Source of the DNA: Lachnospiraceae bacterium
GTDB taxonomy: Bacteria > Bacillota > Clostridia > Lachnospirales > Lachnospiraceae
NCBI GenBank assembly: GCA_015056795.1
Contig: SVFO01000020.1
Span: 31,607-68,113 of the forward strand
Direction: 5' to 3'
DNA: 36,507 bases
Within the stretch, counting starts at the first letter, position 1; each line of letters opens with the position of its first letter. A program made the translations under genes and the position numbers. Shown in pieces: positions 7,237-15,530 of the stretch. The notes under the pieces are model-generated. The model saw only the letters and a program-made list of their open reading frames with translations, was not told the origin of the DNA and ran no database searches.

Positions 7237-7575
7237 ATGTCAGAACATAGGAATCACATGGATGAAATGCAGAAGGTTGGGGAATGCTGCTGTTCAGGAA
7301 AGCATAAGGAGCGCGATGAGAAGGAATACAAGGATCTCATGAATCGCTTAAAGCGGATTGAAGGACAGGTACGAGGCGTCGAGGGAATGCTGGAAAACGA
7401 TGCTTACTGTACGGATATCCTGATACAGGTATCCGCGATTACCAGTGCGCTGAATAGCTTTAATAAGGTGTTGCTTGCAAATCATATGCGAACCTGCGTG
7501 GCAGATAACATCAGGGAAGGCAATGATGAAGTGATTGATGAGCTCGTTACGACATTGCAAAAGCTTATGAAGTAA
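7237..7575 (+). CDS. csoR: Copper-sensing repressor CsoR
   Basis: 112 residues, all-helical, starting after AAAGGAG. The Cu(I) ligands of the family are spaced exactly as expected: C58, H83 and C87 (Cys-x24-His-x3-Cys), in the contexts YCTDIL and NHMRTC. The LKRIEGQVRGVEGM segment is the conserved DNA-binding first helix. Cu(I) binding releases the tetramer from DNA and derepresses the operon. Two matching operators precede the gene. An N-terminal extension of about 30 residues with HRNHM and CCC could bind extra metal and is longer than in minimal CsoR proteins. It is co-transcribed with copA, 30 nt downstream. Confidence 0.93.
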   Translation: MSEHRNHMDEMQKVGECCCSGKHKERDEKEYKDLMNRLKRIEGQVRGVEGMLENDAYCTDILIQVSAITSALNSFNKVLLANHMRTCVADNIREGNDEVIDELVTTLQKLMK

Positions 7576-7605
7576 GTAGCATTGTTTTTGGTAGAGGAGT
7601 GAAGT

Positions 7606-10170
7606 ATGGTACAATACAAGGTTTCGGGAATGAGCTGCGCTGCATGCCAGACAAGGGTTGAGAAGGCAGTGAATGCCGTTGATGGTGTTGAGAGCTGTGC
7701 GGTAAGTCTGCTCACAAACTCCATGGGTGTTGAAGGAACGGCGCGGGCGGAGGATATCATCGCGGCTGTCGAAGCGGCAGGCTATGGTGCCAGCTTAAAG
7801 GGCAGCGGGGAGAAGAATTCTAATGCTGCAGCAGAGGATTCCCTAAAGGATACTGAGACACCTAAGATGAAGAAAAGACTCTTGGCTTCCATCGCTTTGT
7901 TAATCCCGCTGATGTATGTATCCATGGGGCATATGCTATGGAACTGGCCGTTGCCTGGCTTCCTGCAGGGGAACCACGTGGCCATGGGCTTATGGCAGCT
8001 GCTCTTATCAGGGATGGTTATGGTGATCAACCAGAGGTTTTTCATCAGTGGATTCAGGGGAATCATGCATAGGTCACCCAACATGGATACGCTTGTAGCA
8101 TTAGGGGCAACTGCATCCTTTTCGTATAGCGTGTTCGCGCTTTTTGCCATGACGGGGACGGTTCTTCAGGGAAATGAAGAGCGGACCATGTATTACATGG
8201 ATCAGTTTTATTTTGAGGCGGCAGCCATGATCCTTACGTTGATTACCGTTGGGAAAATGCTGGAGGCCAGATCGAAAGGAAAAACCACCAATGCCCTAAA
8301 GGGACTAATGGATTTGTCTCCCAAGACGGCAGTGGTCCTTCGTGATGGCAAGGAAAATACGGTGCCCATTGAGAGCGTCAAGGTTGGGGATCGGTTTGTG
8401 GTAAGGCCTGGCGATGCGATCCCCGTGGATGGCGTCGTGGTGGAAGGCGAGAGTGCCGTAAACGAATCCGCACTGACTGGCGAGAGCGTTCCCGTAGAAA
8501 AGGGCGTTGGTGATGTGGTTTCAGCGGCAACCATGAACACCTCGGGATATATGGTTTGTGAGGCGACAAGGGTTGGGGAGGATACGACTCTTTCGGCCAT
8601 CATTCGGATGGTGAGCGATGCAGCGGCGACGAAGGCTCCGATCGCAAAGATTGCAGACAAGGTATCGGGTGTGTTTGTGCCAGTGGTCATCGGAATAGCG
8701 CTAGTTACCTTTTGTGCTTGGCTCGTGGCAGGGCAGACCGTCGGATATGCCATCGCAAGGGCAGTATCCGTCCTTGTGATCAGTTGTCCCTGTGCCCTTG
8801 GGCTGGCAACGCCCGTAGCCATCATGGTTGGAAATGGCATTGCAGCGAGGACAGGAATTCTGTTTAAGACCGCAGCCTCCTTGGAGCAGGCGGGAAGGAC
8901 GCAAATCCTTGCGCTGGATAAAACGGGGACCATTACCACGGGAGAGATGAAGGTGACGGATTTGATTCCCATGAATGGCGTTTCAGAAAAGGAGCTGCTG
9001 ACAGTCGCCTATGCACTGGAGTCCAAGAGCGAGCATCCCATCGCCAAGGCCGTTACGGAATATGCCATGGAGAAGGAGATCCCCCTTGCGGAGACCACGG
9101 AGTTTGAAGTTCTATCTGGAAATGGATTGAAAGCCAGATGCAGCGGGGAAGAAATTCACGGAGGAAATCAGAAGTATTTGGAAAGCGTGATTGGAAAGGT
9201 GGGCGGCGAGGTTACGAAAAAGCTGGAAATGCTGGCTTTGGATGGAAAGACGCCCGTTCTCATGGCGAAGGCGGGGAGGCTCCTTGGAATCATTGGAGTG
9301 TCGGACATGATCAAGGAGGATTCGCCACAGGCAATTGCCGAGCTGAAGAACATGGGAATCCATACCGTGATGCTGACGGGTGACAATGAGGTGACTGCTG
9401 CCGCCATTGCAAAGCAGGCTGGCGTGGATGAGGTGGTTGCCTCCGTAAAGCCCGACGGCAAGGAGGCGGTCATCAGGCAGCTCATGGAACACGGAAAGGT
9501 TACCATGGTTGGAGATGGCATTAATGATGCACCTGCCCTAACTTCTGCTGATCTTGGAATAGCCATCGGCGCAGGAACGGATGTTGCCATAGATGCGGCG
9601 GACGTGGTATTGATGAAGAGCAGTATCAGGGATGTTGCAGCGGCCATCAGGATTTCGCGACGTACCCTGCGAAATATTCATGAGAATCTTTTCTGGGCAT
9701 TCTTTTATAATGCATTAGGCATTCCCTTGGCAGCAGGCTGTTACGTGGCGGCCTTCGGCTGGGAGCTCAATCCGATGTTCGGTGCGGCGGCCATGGGATT
9801 ATCAAGCTTTTGCGTGGTATCGAATGCGTTAAGGCTCAATTGGATCAAGCCCTACAATGGCAGTGGGGATCGGATCGTAAAGAATCCCGTCACGGGGAAT
9901 CTGATAAAAAAAGAAACTAGTAACGCAACAACTAACAACGAAACAAGAAAGGAAAAGAAAGAGATGAAAATCAAAGTAAACGGAATGATGTGCGCACATT
10001 GTGAGGCTCATGTAAAAAAGGCACTCGAGGCAATTGACGGAATTCAGGAGGCCGTGGCATCCCACGAGGAAAATCTTGTCACGATCACAAGCTCTAAGGA
10101 CATTGACGAGGCGTCCATCAAGGCAGCCGTTGAGGGAGCTGGTTATGAGTACGCAGGGAGGATGGAATGA
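7606..10170 (+). CDS. copA: Cu(I)-exporting P1B-type ATPase with N- and C-terminal HMA domains
   Basis: 854 residues. An N-terminal heavy-metal domain (GMSCAAC, C11 and C14) is followed by eight expected membrane segments, the actuator TGES, the membrane site CPC (C394-C396), the phosphorylation site DKTGT (D438), the SEHP motif and GDGINDAP. The usual CopA ends near residue 760. Here a polar, Asn/Lys/Thr-rich linker (about 765-786) leads into a second complete HMA domain with CAHC (C796, C799) that resembles the CopZ chaperone. The enzyme exports Cu(I) at the cost of ATP. The linker region contains an A7 run, a -1-frame stop and an internal ribosome site, described separately. Confidence 0.96.
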   Translation: MVQYKVSGMSCAACQTRVEKAVNAVDGVESCAVSLLTNSMGVEGTARAEDIIAAVEAAGYGASLKGSGEKNSNAAAEDSLKDTETPKMKKRLLASIALLIPLMYVSMGHMLWNWPLPGFLQGNHVAMGLWQLLLSGMVMVINQRFFISGFRGIMHRSPNMDTLVALGATASFSYSVFALFAMTGTVLQGNEERTMYYMDQFYFEAAAMILTLITVGKMLEARSKGKTTNALKGLMDLSPKTAVVLRDGKENTVPIESVKVGDRFVVRPGDAIPVDGVVVEGESAVNESALTGESVPVEKGVGDVVSAATMNTSGYMVCEATRVGEDTTLSAIIRMVSDAAATKAPIAKIADKVSGVFVPVVIGIALVTFCAWLVAGQTVGYAIARAVSVLVISCPCALGLATPVAIMVGNGIAARTGILFKTAASLEQAGRTQILALDKTGTITTGEMKVTDLIPMNGVSEKELLTVAYALESKSEHPIAKAVTEYAMEKEIPLAETTEFEVLSGNGLKARCSGEEIHGGNQKYLESVIGKVGGEVTKKLEMLALDGKTPVLMAKAGRLLGIIGVSDMIKEDSPQAIAELKNMGIHTVMLTGDNEVTAAAIAKQAGVDEVVASVKPDGKEAVIRQLMEHGKVTMVGDGINDAPALTSADLGIAIGAGTDVAIDAADVVLMKSSIRDVAAAIRISRRTLRNIHENLFWAFFYNALGIPLAAGCYVAAFGWELNPMFGAAAMGLSSFCVVSNALRLNWIKPYNGSGDRIVKNPVTGNLIKKETSNATTNNETRKEKKEMKIKVNGMMCAHCEAHVKKALEAIDGIQEAVASHEENLVTITSSKDIDEASIKAAVEGAGYEYAGRME
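9906..9920 (+). other. Possible slippery site with a -1-frame stop in copA
   Basis: Seven A residues (9906-9912) are read as ATA AAA AAA in the copA frame, the A-AAA-AAA form of a -1 slippery heptamer. After a -1 slip the next codons are AGA, AAC and TAG (9918-9920), giving a CopA without the C-terminal HMA domain. Slippage on such runs is known in general; its use here is inference. Confidence 0.4.
9948..9966 (+). promoter_or_regulatory. Possible internal ribosome site and start for a free CopZ
   Basis: AAAGGA (9948-9953) lies 10 nt before an in-frame ATG (9964-9966) that starts a self-contained 68-residue HMA domain ([13 protein letters not shown]...). This looks like the start of an ancestral copZ gene now read through from copA. 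Confidence 0.5.
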
Positions 10171-10211
10171 TTTCCATAGGTAAATTTAGTCTGAGAAACG
10201 AGGAGTGAAAG

Positions 10212-10270
10212 CGGAAAAAGCGCTAGGCAGAACGAAGAAATCTTTCGTGATCTCGCTGGCGCTTTTTCCG
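10212..10270. terminator. Long hairpin terminator after copA
   Basis: A 12-bp perfect outer stem, CGGAAAAAGCGC (10212-10223) with GCGCTTTTTCCG (10259-10270), encloses a second helix ACGAAG/CTTTCGT. The T tract lies within the 3' arm. It can act on both strands. Confidence 0.7.
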
Positions 10271-10475
10271 TTTCGGGATCTATGTTAAGCGTAAAGGACT
10301 GAGACCCGTTCGATGCGATATACTCAAAAGAGAACATGTTATTGAACTGCGGCATATAGCCACCTTCGCCCCGAAGGCCGTCAACATATATGTCAGCGTA
10401 CCTGTCATTATCTGGATGCGTTTTGTGGTAGAGATCCGTCACAGCGTTTAGCCATGCTTTGTCTAGAAAGGTGTT
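10271..10475 (-). pseudogene. Gene remnant of unknown family
   Basis: An open frame with protein-like composition (FLDKAWLNAVTDLYHKTH, then DRYADIYVDGLRGEGGY and FSFEYIASNGSQSF) runs on the minus strand. It is closed upstream by an in-frame TGA at 10478-10476. A nearby ATG (10480) is in another frame. Downstream it runs into the copA terminator hairpin. No ribosome site precedes the only available start (GTG at 10442). I read it as the start of a decayed or truncated gene; a short real protein of about 65-100 residues is the alternative. I do not recognise the family. Confidence 0.4.
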
Positions 10476-10523
10476 TCATGATCGCTAATCACGCGCAGAA
10501 ATCATCGTTTTCAATGTGAGACA

Positions 10524-10552
10524 ATTATATCATACGCATACCATCCTGTAAA
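10524..10552 (-). promoter_or_regulatory. SigA promoter facing the gene remnant
   Basis: On the minus strand TTTACA (10552-10547) is followed after exactly 17 bp by TATAAT (10529-10524). It faces the remnant at 10475. No terminator is clear between this site and the DUF3021 gene that ends at 10593. Confidence 0.7.
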
Positions 10553-10592
10553 AATGGCCTGGTTTCTGCTGGTAATGTTGGGAAATGGATGC

Positions 10593-11021
10593 TTAGTCCT
10601 CATCTCGAATCGTAAGAAGGGCATCGTTAATGAGCTTCTCATCATATTTTTGTAAAAAGCGCGAGAAGGTCCAAACTAGCGCATAAATCACAAAGAAGGA
10701 GACAGAGGTCACGAGGAAATAGGTCAAGGTGGTGTACCAGTGGAAAAGATAACCCATTCCCATGACGAGAACATAGAGCAGGAGACAGTGGAACAGAGGT
10801 AGCAGGCGCTGCATGAGTTTAGGCAGTTCGCGCTCCGTCATGAAGAGGAGGGTCGGAATGCTGCACAGGAAGCTCGCCAAAAGGATGGAAAGCGGGACAT
10901 ACCATGAGAACGCAATCGGGTCATTTGTGAGATGGGAGTACAAGGCTTCCAGTCCCATCACGACCTGCATCAGAAAAGAAAGCATAAAGGTTTGCTCTAG
11001 GATCAATTTAAATTTCTTCAT
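10593..11021 (-). CDS. DUF3021 family membrane protein
   Basis: 142 residues with four membrane segments (about 10-30, 42-60, 73-92 and 100-122), beginning MKKFKLILEQTF. This size, topology and place directly downstream of a LytTR gene identify the DUF3021 family. It commonly pairs with a LytTR regulator and is thought to control its activity at the membrane. The start has AGGAG 9 nt upstream. It is the last gene of an ATPase-permease-LytTR-DUF3021 unit. Biochemical function is unknown. Confidence 0.82.
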   Translation of the reverse strand: MKKFKLILEQTFMLSFLMQVVMGLEALYSHLTNDPIAFSWYVPLSILLASFLCSIPTLLFMTERELPKLMQRLLPLFHCLLLYVLVMGMGYLFHWYTTLTYFLVTSVSFFVIYALVWTFSRFLQKYDEKLINDALLTIRDED

Positions 11022-11089
11022 GGCAATGATCTCCTTATCAGTACTTCGGTGTTTCCCATACGGGCTAGGACTTTGCCGTTCAATACAAG

Positions 11090-11530
11090 CTACGGACGTA
11101 AGCCTAAGCGCTTTTTGAACTCTGGAACATAGCTGCGGGTGATAATCAAGGCTTCGCCATTTAGGAGCGTGGCGTTGAGGCGAGAGTTGTCGCCTGCCTT
11201 GATGCTTTGAATCTTTCGCATGTTACAGATCATGGATTTCGAACAGCGGAAAAACCGCTGATCCAAAATGCTTTCCAGCTCATAGAGCTTATACTTTACC
11301 TCGAGACATTCCGACTTTGTGTAGAGAAAGGTCTTTTCATCCACAGACTCAATGTAATAGATTTTTGAAATAGGGCACGGAACGCGCTCGTCGCCGCGAA
11401 TGCCGATGAGCACCTGCTCACCATTCTCTAAGAGGGAGATTGCCGCCTGAATGTCTGGCGTCATCTCCGTAATCCGAAGGAGGGCCTCCTCCTTTTCCTT
11501 ATCTGCAATTTTCTCTATGGTGATTTTCAA
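11090..11530 (-). CDS. LytTR-family DNA-binding regulator
   Basis: 146 residues. The C-terminal LytTR domain (about 45-143) shows PISKIYYIESVDEKTFLYT, YELESIL, FFRCSKSMICNMRKIQSI and the final RSYVPEFKKRL. There is no receiver domain, as usual for the type paired with DUF3021. The start is TTG: GGGAGGTG stands 5 nt before it, and the nearest upstream ATG is in another frame. It likely binds the 21-bp-spaced direct repeat upstream of the ATPase gene and so controls its own operon. Confidence 0.88.
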   Translation of the reverse strand: MKITIEKIADKEKEEALLRITEMTPDIQAAISLLENGEQVLIGIRGDERVPCPISKIYYIESVDEKTFLYTKSECLEVKYKLYELESILDQRFFRCSKSMICNMRKIQSIKAGDNSRLNATLLNGEALIITRSYVPEFKKRLGLRP

Positions 11531-11557
11531 GGAAGCACCTCCCTTCCATGGATAAAT

Positions 11558-12475
11558 TTATTTCCGCTTATAGATTCTCGGATAGATAATGCCAATGGCT
11601 ACGAGGAATCCGACTGTTACCATCATAACATAAAGGAGCGCCTCTTGCAAAGACAGAACATGGCCGAAAAGCTTAGGCTGGAAGGAGAAATAGTCCTGAA
11701 TGGAGCTGACAAACATACCCTGGTCGATACCGCCAATGTTGGCGTCAACATGTGTGAGCAAATCTGACAACAGATAGCGACGGATCAGGATCGTGATTCC
11801 CGTGGCGGGGAAAAGATGGCAAAAGTTTTGAATCGCGGTGGAAAAGCTTGCGATGGGCATGTAGGCTCCAATGACAAATCCACAGCCTGCGGAAAGGATG
11901 CCCAGGAAGGCACCGCTGGCAGAGCTGCTCTTTAGGAAGAGCATAAGGGTCATGAAAACCGCAGTCGCGGAGATGGCACCGATGACCAGGATCGCGAAGA
12001 GTGTCAGAATGCTCTTTGCAGTCAGGTAGGTCGGGTTTGTAAATTGCAGGACAACAAGACCTGCGCCCAGGATGACGGAGGTCATGAGGACAGCAGAGAT
12101 GGCGGAGGCTGCAAAATAGGACAGGATGATTTGCAGGCGGGAGACGGGTGTCGCCGTTACGTCGACGTCGATGCCGGCTGCGCGATCATTTACCAGCGTG
12201 ATCAGACAGTTATAAGGGATCGTGATCAGGGCGGAGCCCATAATGCCTGTAAGTAATAGTCCGTTTGCCATTGCGCCAAGGTCATCCATATTTACCAGGC
12301 CGGCATTCATCAGAAGCTCGGCGGAACTTTCCAGAACGTCAATATAGGTTCCACGCAGGAATAATAGATACAGAATGAAAATAATCAGCGGTGTCAGCAT
12401 GGAGAAAAAGATCATGGTTTTGTCCTTGAAAAATACTAAGAGGTTTCGTTTTGTCAGTCCCCAAAATTTACGCAT
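11558..12475 (-). CDS. ABC-2 type transporter permease
   Basis: 305 residues from the ATG at 12475, chosen because AAAGGAG lies 7 nt before it. A longer frame to 12514 would lack a ribosome site. It has a cytoplasmic N-terminus (MRKFWGLTKRNLLVFFKDK), a first membrane segment at about 24-42, an extracytoplasmic loop and then five more membrane segments, the ABC2 membrane layout. It overlaps the end of the ATPase gene by 8 nt and should form a 2+2 exporter with it. The substrate is unknown; such pairs export antibiotics, peptides or lipids. Confidence 0.9.
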   Translation of the reverse strand: MRKFWGLTKRNLLVFFKDKTMIFFSMLTPLIIFILYLLFLRGTYIDVLESSAELLMNAGLVNMDDLGAMANGLLLTGIMGSALITIPYNCLITLVNDRAAGIDVDVTATPVSRLQIILSYFAASAISAVLMTSVILGAGLVVLQFTNPTYLTAKSILTLFAILVIGAISATAVFMTLMLFLKSSSASGAFLGILSAGCGFVIGAYMPIASFSTAIQNFCHLFPATGITILIRRYLLSDLLTHVDANIGGIDQGMFVSSIQDYFSFQPKLFGHVLSLQEALLYVMMVTVGFLVAIGIIYPRIYKRK

Positions 12476-13370
12476 GTTGTAACTCCTTTCCAGTGAGCGC
12501 CATAAATACGTCATCCATGGTGCCCTTTAACACCTCATAATCCTTGACTTGATCACGGCATTTCCAGAGAAGCTCCGTCGGATCGCCGTTTGGATAAACA
12601 ATGTAATGATCTGCCTGATACTGAAACTCCTCGCCAGCAAGCATGGCGTCAGCCTCGGGGGAATGCTCCGCATACCATAAAAGACGTGGCCGCGTGTGAG
12701 ATGCCTTTAACTGAGCTGGCGTACCCTCGGCAATGATATGTCCCTGATCGAGAATGACGACGTGATCCGCGTCCACCGTCTCTTCCATGTAGTGGGTGGT
12801 CAGGAAGATGGTCAGCCCTTCCTCGCGGCGCAGGAAGTTTACGTAATCCCAGACGAGCTTTCGGGACATGGGATCAAGGCCCGTGGTCGGCTCATCCAAA
12901 AAGAGAAGTCGTGGATTGTGAATCAGGGAGCGAATGATGTCGACCCTGCGGCGCTGCCCGCCAGATAAGCTTTCGTATTTTTGCTTCCAGATTTCACTGA
13001 GCGAAAAGGGCTCCCAGAATTTCTCCAACCGCTTCATGATCTCGGACTTGGTGTAGCCATAATAGGCACCTCGGGTCAGGAGATTTTCGGAAACGGTGAG
13101 CTTTCGATCCAGGACGGAGCCTTGAAAGACAATCCCAATCTTTTCGCGGATGGCAGCATCCTCCTTCCCGAGCGCGTGTCCAAAGATACTTGCCTCACCT
13201 GAGGTTTTTTCCAGAACGGTGCTGAGCATGTTGATGGTGGTGGATTTTCCGGCACCATTTTCTCCAAGGAAGGCGAACAGCTCACCCTCGCCAACGGAGA
13301 AGGAAATGTGATCTACGGCGACATGCTCCTGATATTTTTTACAGAGCTGATTTACTGTGATTGCATTCAT
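12468..13370 (-). CDS. ABC transporter ATP-binding protein (drug/lipid exporter type)
   Basis: About 300 residues. GGAGG lies 10 nt before the ATG at 13370 and 4 nt before the in-frame ATG at 13376, so either may be used; an open extension to 13421 has no ribosome site. Walker A is GENGAGKS, the Q-loop VFQGS, the signature LSGGQ, Walker B LLFLDEP and the switch TTH. The C-terminal extension with DYEVLKGTMDDVFMALTGKEL is typical of the DrrA-like subfamily that works with ABC-2 permeases. It is the first gene of the unit; a LytTR-like repeat precedes its promoter. Confidence 0.93.
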   Translation of the reverse strand: MNAITVNQLCKKYQEHVAVDHISFSVGEGELFAFLGENGAGKSTTINMLSTVLEKTSGEASIFGHALGKEDAAIREKIGIVFQGSVLDRKLTVSENLLTRGAYYGYTKSEIMKRLEKFWEPFSLSEIWKQKYESLSGGQRRRVDIIRSLIHNPRLLFLDEPTTGLDPMSRKLVWDYVNFLRREEGLTIFLTTHYMEETVDADHVVILDQGHIIAEGTPAQLKASHTRPRLLWYAEHSPEADAMLAGEEFQYQADHYIVYPNGDPTELLWKCRDQVKDYEVLKGTMDDVFMALTGKELQHA

Positions 13371-13416
13371 GTGCATTCTCCCTCCAAATTGGTCTTGCAT
13401 TTGCTTTCTTGTGACC

Positions 13417-13444
13417 ATCATAGCAAGCCGAAAAAGCTTTGCAA
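13417..13444 (-). promoter_or_regulatory. Promoter of the ABC-LytTR-DUF3021 unit
   Basis: On the minus strand TTGCAA (13444-13439) is followed after 16 bp by TATGAT (13422-13417), about 45 nt before the ATPase start. Confidence 0.65.
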
Positions 13445-13453
13445 GGGATCTGC

Positions 13454-13483
13454 GGGTGAGTTGCAGCAGGGCAGGGGTAAGTT
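13454..13483. promoter_or_regulatory. Direct repeat, candidate LytTR-binding site
   Basis: GGGTGAGTT (13454-13462) and GGGTAAGTT (13475-13483) on the + strand start exactly 21 bp apart, two helical turns. They end 10 bp upstream of the minus-strand -35 box. LytTR dimers bind paired direct repeats with about this spacing, so this is probably the operator of the LytTR protein in the same unit. Confidence 0.65.
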
Positions 13484-13504
13484 ACGTAAAAATCCTAAGA
13501 CATG

Positions 13505-13534
13505 AAAAAACTGCCCCGATCAGAGCAGCTTTTT
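13505..13534 (-). terminator. Intrinsic terminator of the GH127 gene
   Basis: On the minus strand AAAAAGCTGC pairs with GCAGTTTTTT over a 10-base loop, and the T tract is the 3' arm itself. It starts about 15 nt after the GH127 stop. Confidence 0.75.
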
Positions 13535-13548
13535 CGATTTATTAGGTA

Positions 13549-15411
13549 TTATTCTTCGATTGGGAAGTAGACCTGATATCTTTCGTAACCGATATTCTTC
13601 AGTGGAATCAGCTTCATGCCGACATCCTGATAACGGGTCTTGAAGGTATCCTTCCAGGAGCCCCATTCACGCTCATTGTCGTGGGTCAGAAGCTCGGTAA
13701 TGTCGTGGCCCTTTAAGTGAAGGGTACGCTCTGCATCGGACAAACCGGCCAGTGCAATGGGCCCATAGGAGAAGGCATACAGGTTGTCGGAGCCTTCCAG
13801 CTTGGTTGTATAAATGTCGAGAGGGAGGGACAGGCAGAGCTCGTCTCCGTTTTGGAACAGCCGCGTTACCTTGACAAAACCGTCTCTGGTAAGGGCAGCG
13901 AGATCGACGATTTCACCGTTGATCGTCAGCTCGGGCGTTCTCTTCAGCCACTTGGGAAGGCGCAGGCAGAGCGTGAATTCAGTTGCCTGGTCCAAGGAAA
14001 CATGGAAGCACTGCTTCATGATGTCGGGCTGATGAGGATAAATATGCGTGTTGTCACCGACTGCCTGTAGGGCGGAGGAGGTACTTGAGGAATGGAAGCT
14101 TCCGCTTAAGGTGTCCCTGCGCTGTTCGAGGGTGACCTTCGTCCCGTTGATTTCAAATAGGGCCTTGCTTGCTGTATAAACGCCTACATAAACCTGATCG
14201 CCGTCCAGATAGTACAAATACTTATTGTGGGCGGCGTTTGCCTGCACAAGGGTTCCGTGACAGCAGAAGAAATCAGAGAACTTCTGGCCCCAGCCCTTGC
14301 GAAGGCCTGCGGACATGGGAAGGAAGTAGGTGATGAGTCCTTCCTCCGGGAACTCCGCGGTCTGACCATTGGCATGGCCGCCTCTAAAGTAGCCCTGCGC
14401 CATGATGCCGTTGTATAGGTTCTGCTCAATGTAATCCAGGAAGGAGACGTCGCCCGTCCAGCAAAAGAGAATGTCTGCAAGGCGGATCATGTTGTAAACG
14501 GTGCAATGCTCCTGATTCTTATCGCCAAGGCGCTCTGCCATGGATTTCATCGGTGTCCAAATTTCACCGCAGGTCTGGCCACCAGTGACGAAGGAACCTC
14601 TTCTAGTCACTGCCATCTCCCAGTATTTCAGGGCAATGTTCTTATAGCGCTCGTTACCCGTTACCTCATAAACTCTGGCTGCACCGATGGCCTCGGGAAT
14701 GGTTGTGTTGGCGTGCATGTTCGTAAGAACGTCAACACCGTCAAGGAGCTTGTCGAAAAGCCTGTGTCTGTCATAACGGTCAATGAGCTCCAGGAACATG
14801 TTGTCCTTGGTGAATTCATAGAGATCCGCCCAAACCTCCAGCATGCCCCCGGTTTCAAAATCCAGGATGTTGTCCATCTCCTCACGGGTCTTTTCCTTCG
14901 TAAAGTCATAAAACCATTTCGCAAAAGAAACGGCAATCTCCAGAGCTTCCCTGTTGCCGGCATAGCGGTACATGTCGCAGAGGCCCATGAAGGTCTTATG
15001 TACGTTGTAATGAGGTGCCCATACCTGCTTTCCCCGCGCAATCCAGTAAAAGTATTTCTCGGGAATGGAGGCTGCCCAAAGACCACCGTTTTCCACCTGA
15101 CAGCGCGCAAGCTCGTGCACGATGTGATTTGCCTTGGCAAGCAGCTCCTCATCGCCATTCTCATAATATCTCATGGCGCAGGCACTGAGGTAATGGCCAA
15201 GGAAATGACCGCGCAGCTGGCAGGACGGATCCTCCCATCCCGTGTGTGCCATATGCTTGCTTCCAAAGTTTTGGTTGATTCCCGCTTCCTGATAGAAATT
15301 CTGGAGCAGCGCGGGAGACTTTAATTCCTCAAGATAATTTCTGTTGTCAGCTTCCTTGGCGAGAAGCTCGCCATCTCTTAAAATCACATTCTTTCCGAAT
15401 ATAGCTTTCAT
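13549..15411 (-). CDS. GH127 beta-L-arabinofuranosidase (DUF1680)
   Basis: 620 residues from the ATG at 15411, which has AGGAGG 6 nt upstream. No signal peptide is visible, so it acts in the cytoplasm. The (alpha/alpha)6 barrel contains the zinc-site pattern of the family: E301-H-C303 (context QEHCTVYNMIRLAD) and C383-C384 (FFCCHGT). This matches the Glu and three Cys that hold Zn2+ in the characterised Bifidobacterium enzyme, where one Cys is the nucleophile. The C-terminal third is beta-sandwich-like. Expected role: release of L-arabinose from short beta-arabinooligosaccharides imported by the cell. It is divergent from an araC-type gene that is the likely regulator. Confidence 0.92.
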   Translation of the reverse strand: MKAIFGKNVILRDGELLAKEADNRNYLEELKSPALLQNFYQEAGINQNFGSKHMAHTGWEDPSCQLRGHFLGHYLSACAMRYYENGDEELLAKANHIVHELARCQVENGGLWAASIPEKYFYWIARGKQVWAPHYNVHKTFMGLCDMYRYAGNREALEIAVSFAKWFYDFTKEKTREEMDNILDFETGGMLEVWADLYEFTKDNMFLELIDRYDRHRLFDKLLDGVDVLTNMHANTTIPEAIGAARVYEVTGNERYKNIALKYWEMAVTRRGSFVTGGQTCGEIWTPMKSMAERLGDKNQEHCTVYNMIRLADILFCWTGDVSFLDYIEQNLYNGIMAQGYFRGGHANGQTAEFPEEGLITYFLPMSAGLRKGWGQKFSDFFCCHGTLVQANAAHNKYLYYLDGDQVYVGVYTASKALFEINGTKVTLEQRRDTLSGSFHSSSTSSALQAVGDNTHIYPHQPDIMKQCFHVSLDQATEFTLCLRLPKWLKRTPELTINGEIVDLAALTRDGFVKVTRLFQNGDELCLSLPLDIYTTKLEGSDNLYAFSYGPIALAGLSDAERTLHLKGHDITELLTHDNEREWGSWKDTFKTRYQDVGMKLIPLKNIGYERYQVYFPIEE

Positions 15412-15434
15412 GGAAAACCTCCTATTCCTTTCGA

Positions 15435-15463
15435 TTGACAGATGGAACATTTATTTTTATAAT
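15435..15463 (+). promoter_or_regulatory. Consensus promoter of the AraC-type gene
   Basis: TTGACA (15435-15440) and TATAAT (15458-15463) are separated by exactly 17 bp, a perfect SigA consensus. It overlaps the facing GH127 promoter, so the two compete for polymerase. Confidence 0.8.
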
Positions 15464-15466
15464 TGT

Positions 15467-15495
15467 ATTATAATCGCATGTAATTCCATGATAAA
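15467..15495 (-). promoter_or_regulatory. Promoter of the GH127 gene with a weak -35
   Basis: On the minus strand TATAAT (15472-15467) has TTTATC (15495-15490) 17 bp upstream. A good -10 with a poor -35 fits activation by the divergent AraC protein. Confidence 0.55.
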
Positions 15496-15530
15496 TGCCA
15501 AATGGATGCTAATAAATATAAAATAGTCGC

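Noticed and set aside
8208..8972. A 254-codon minus-strand open frame inside copA
   Set aside because: It is Ser/Thr/Pro-rich shadow coding opposite conserved CopA motifs.
9901..10170. The C-terminal HMA domain of copA as a sequencing error joining two genes
   Set aside because: The linker reads in frame without any stop and the distal domain is intact. An error in the A7 run cannot be excluded, but nothing in the sequence requires it.
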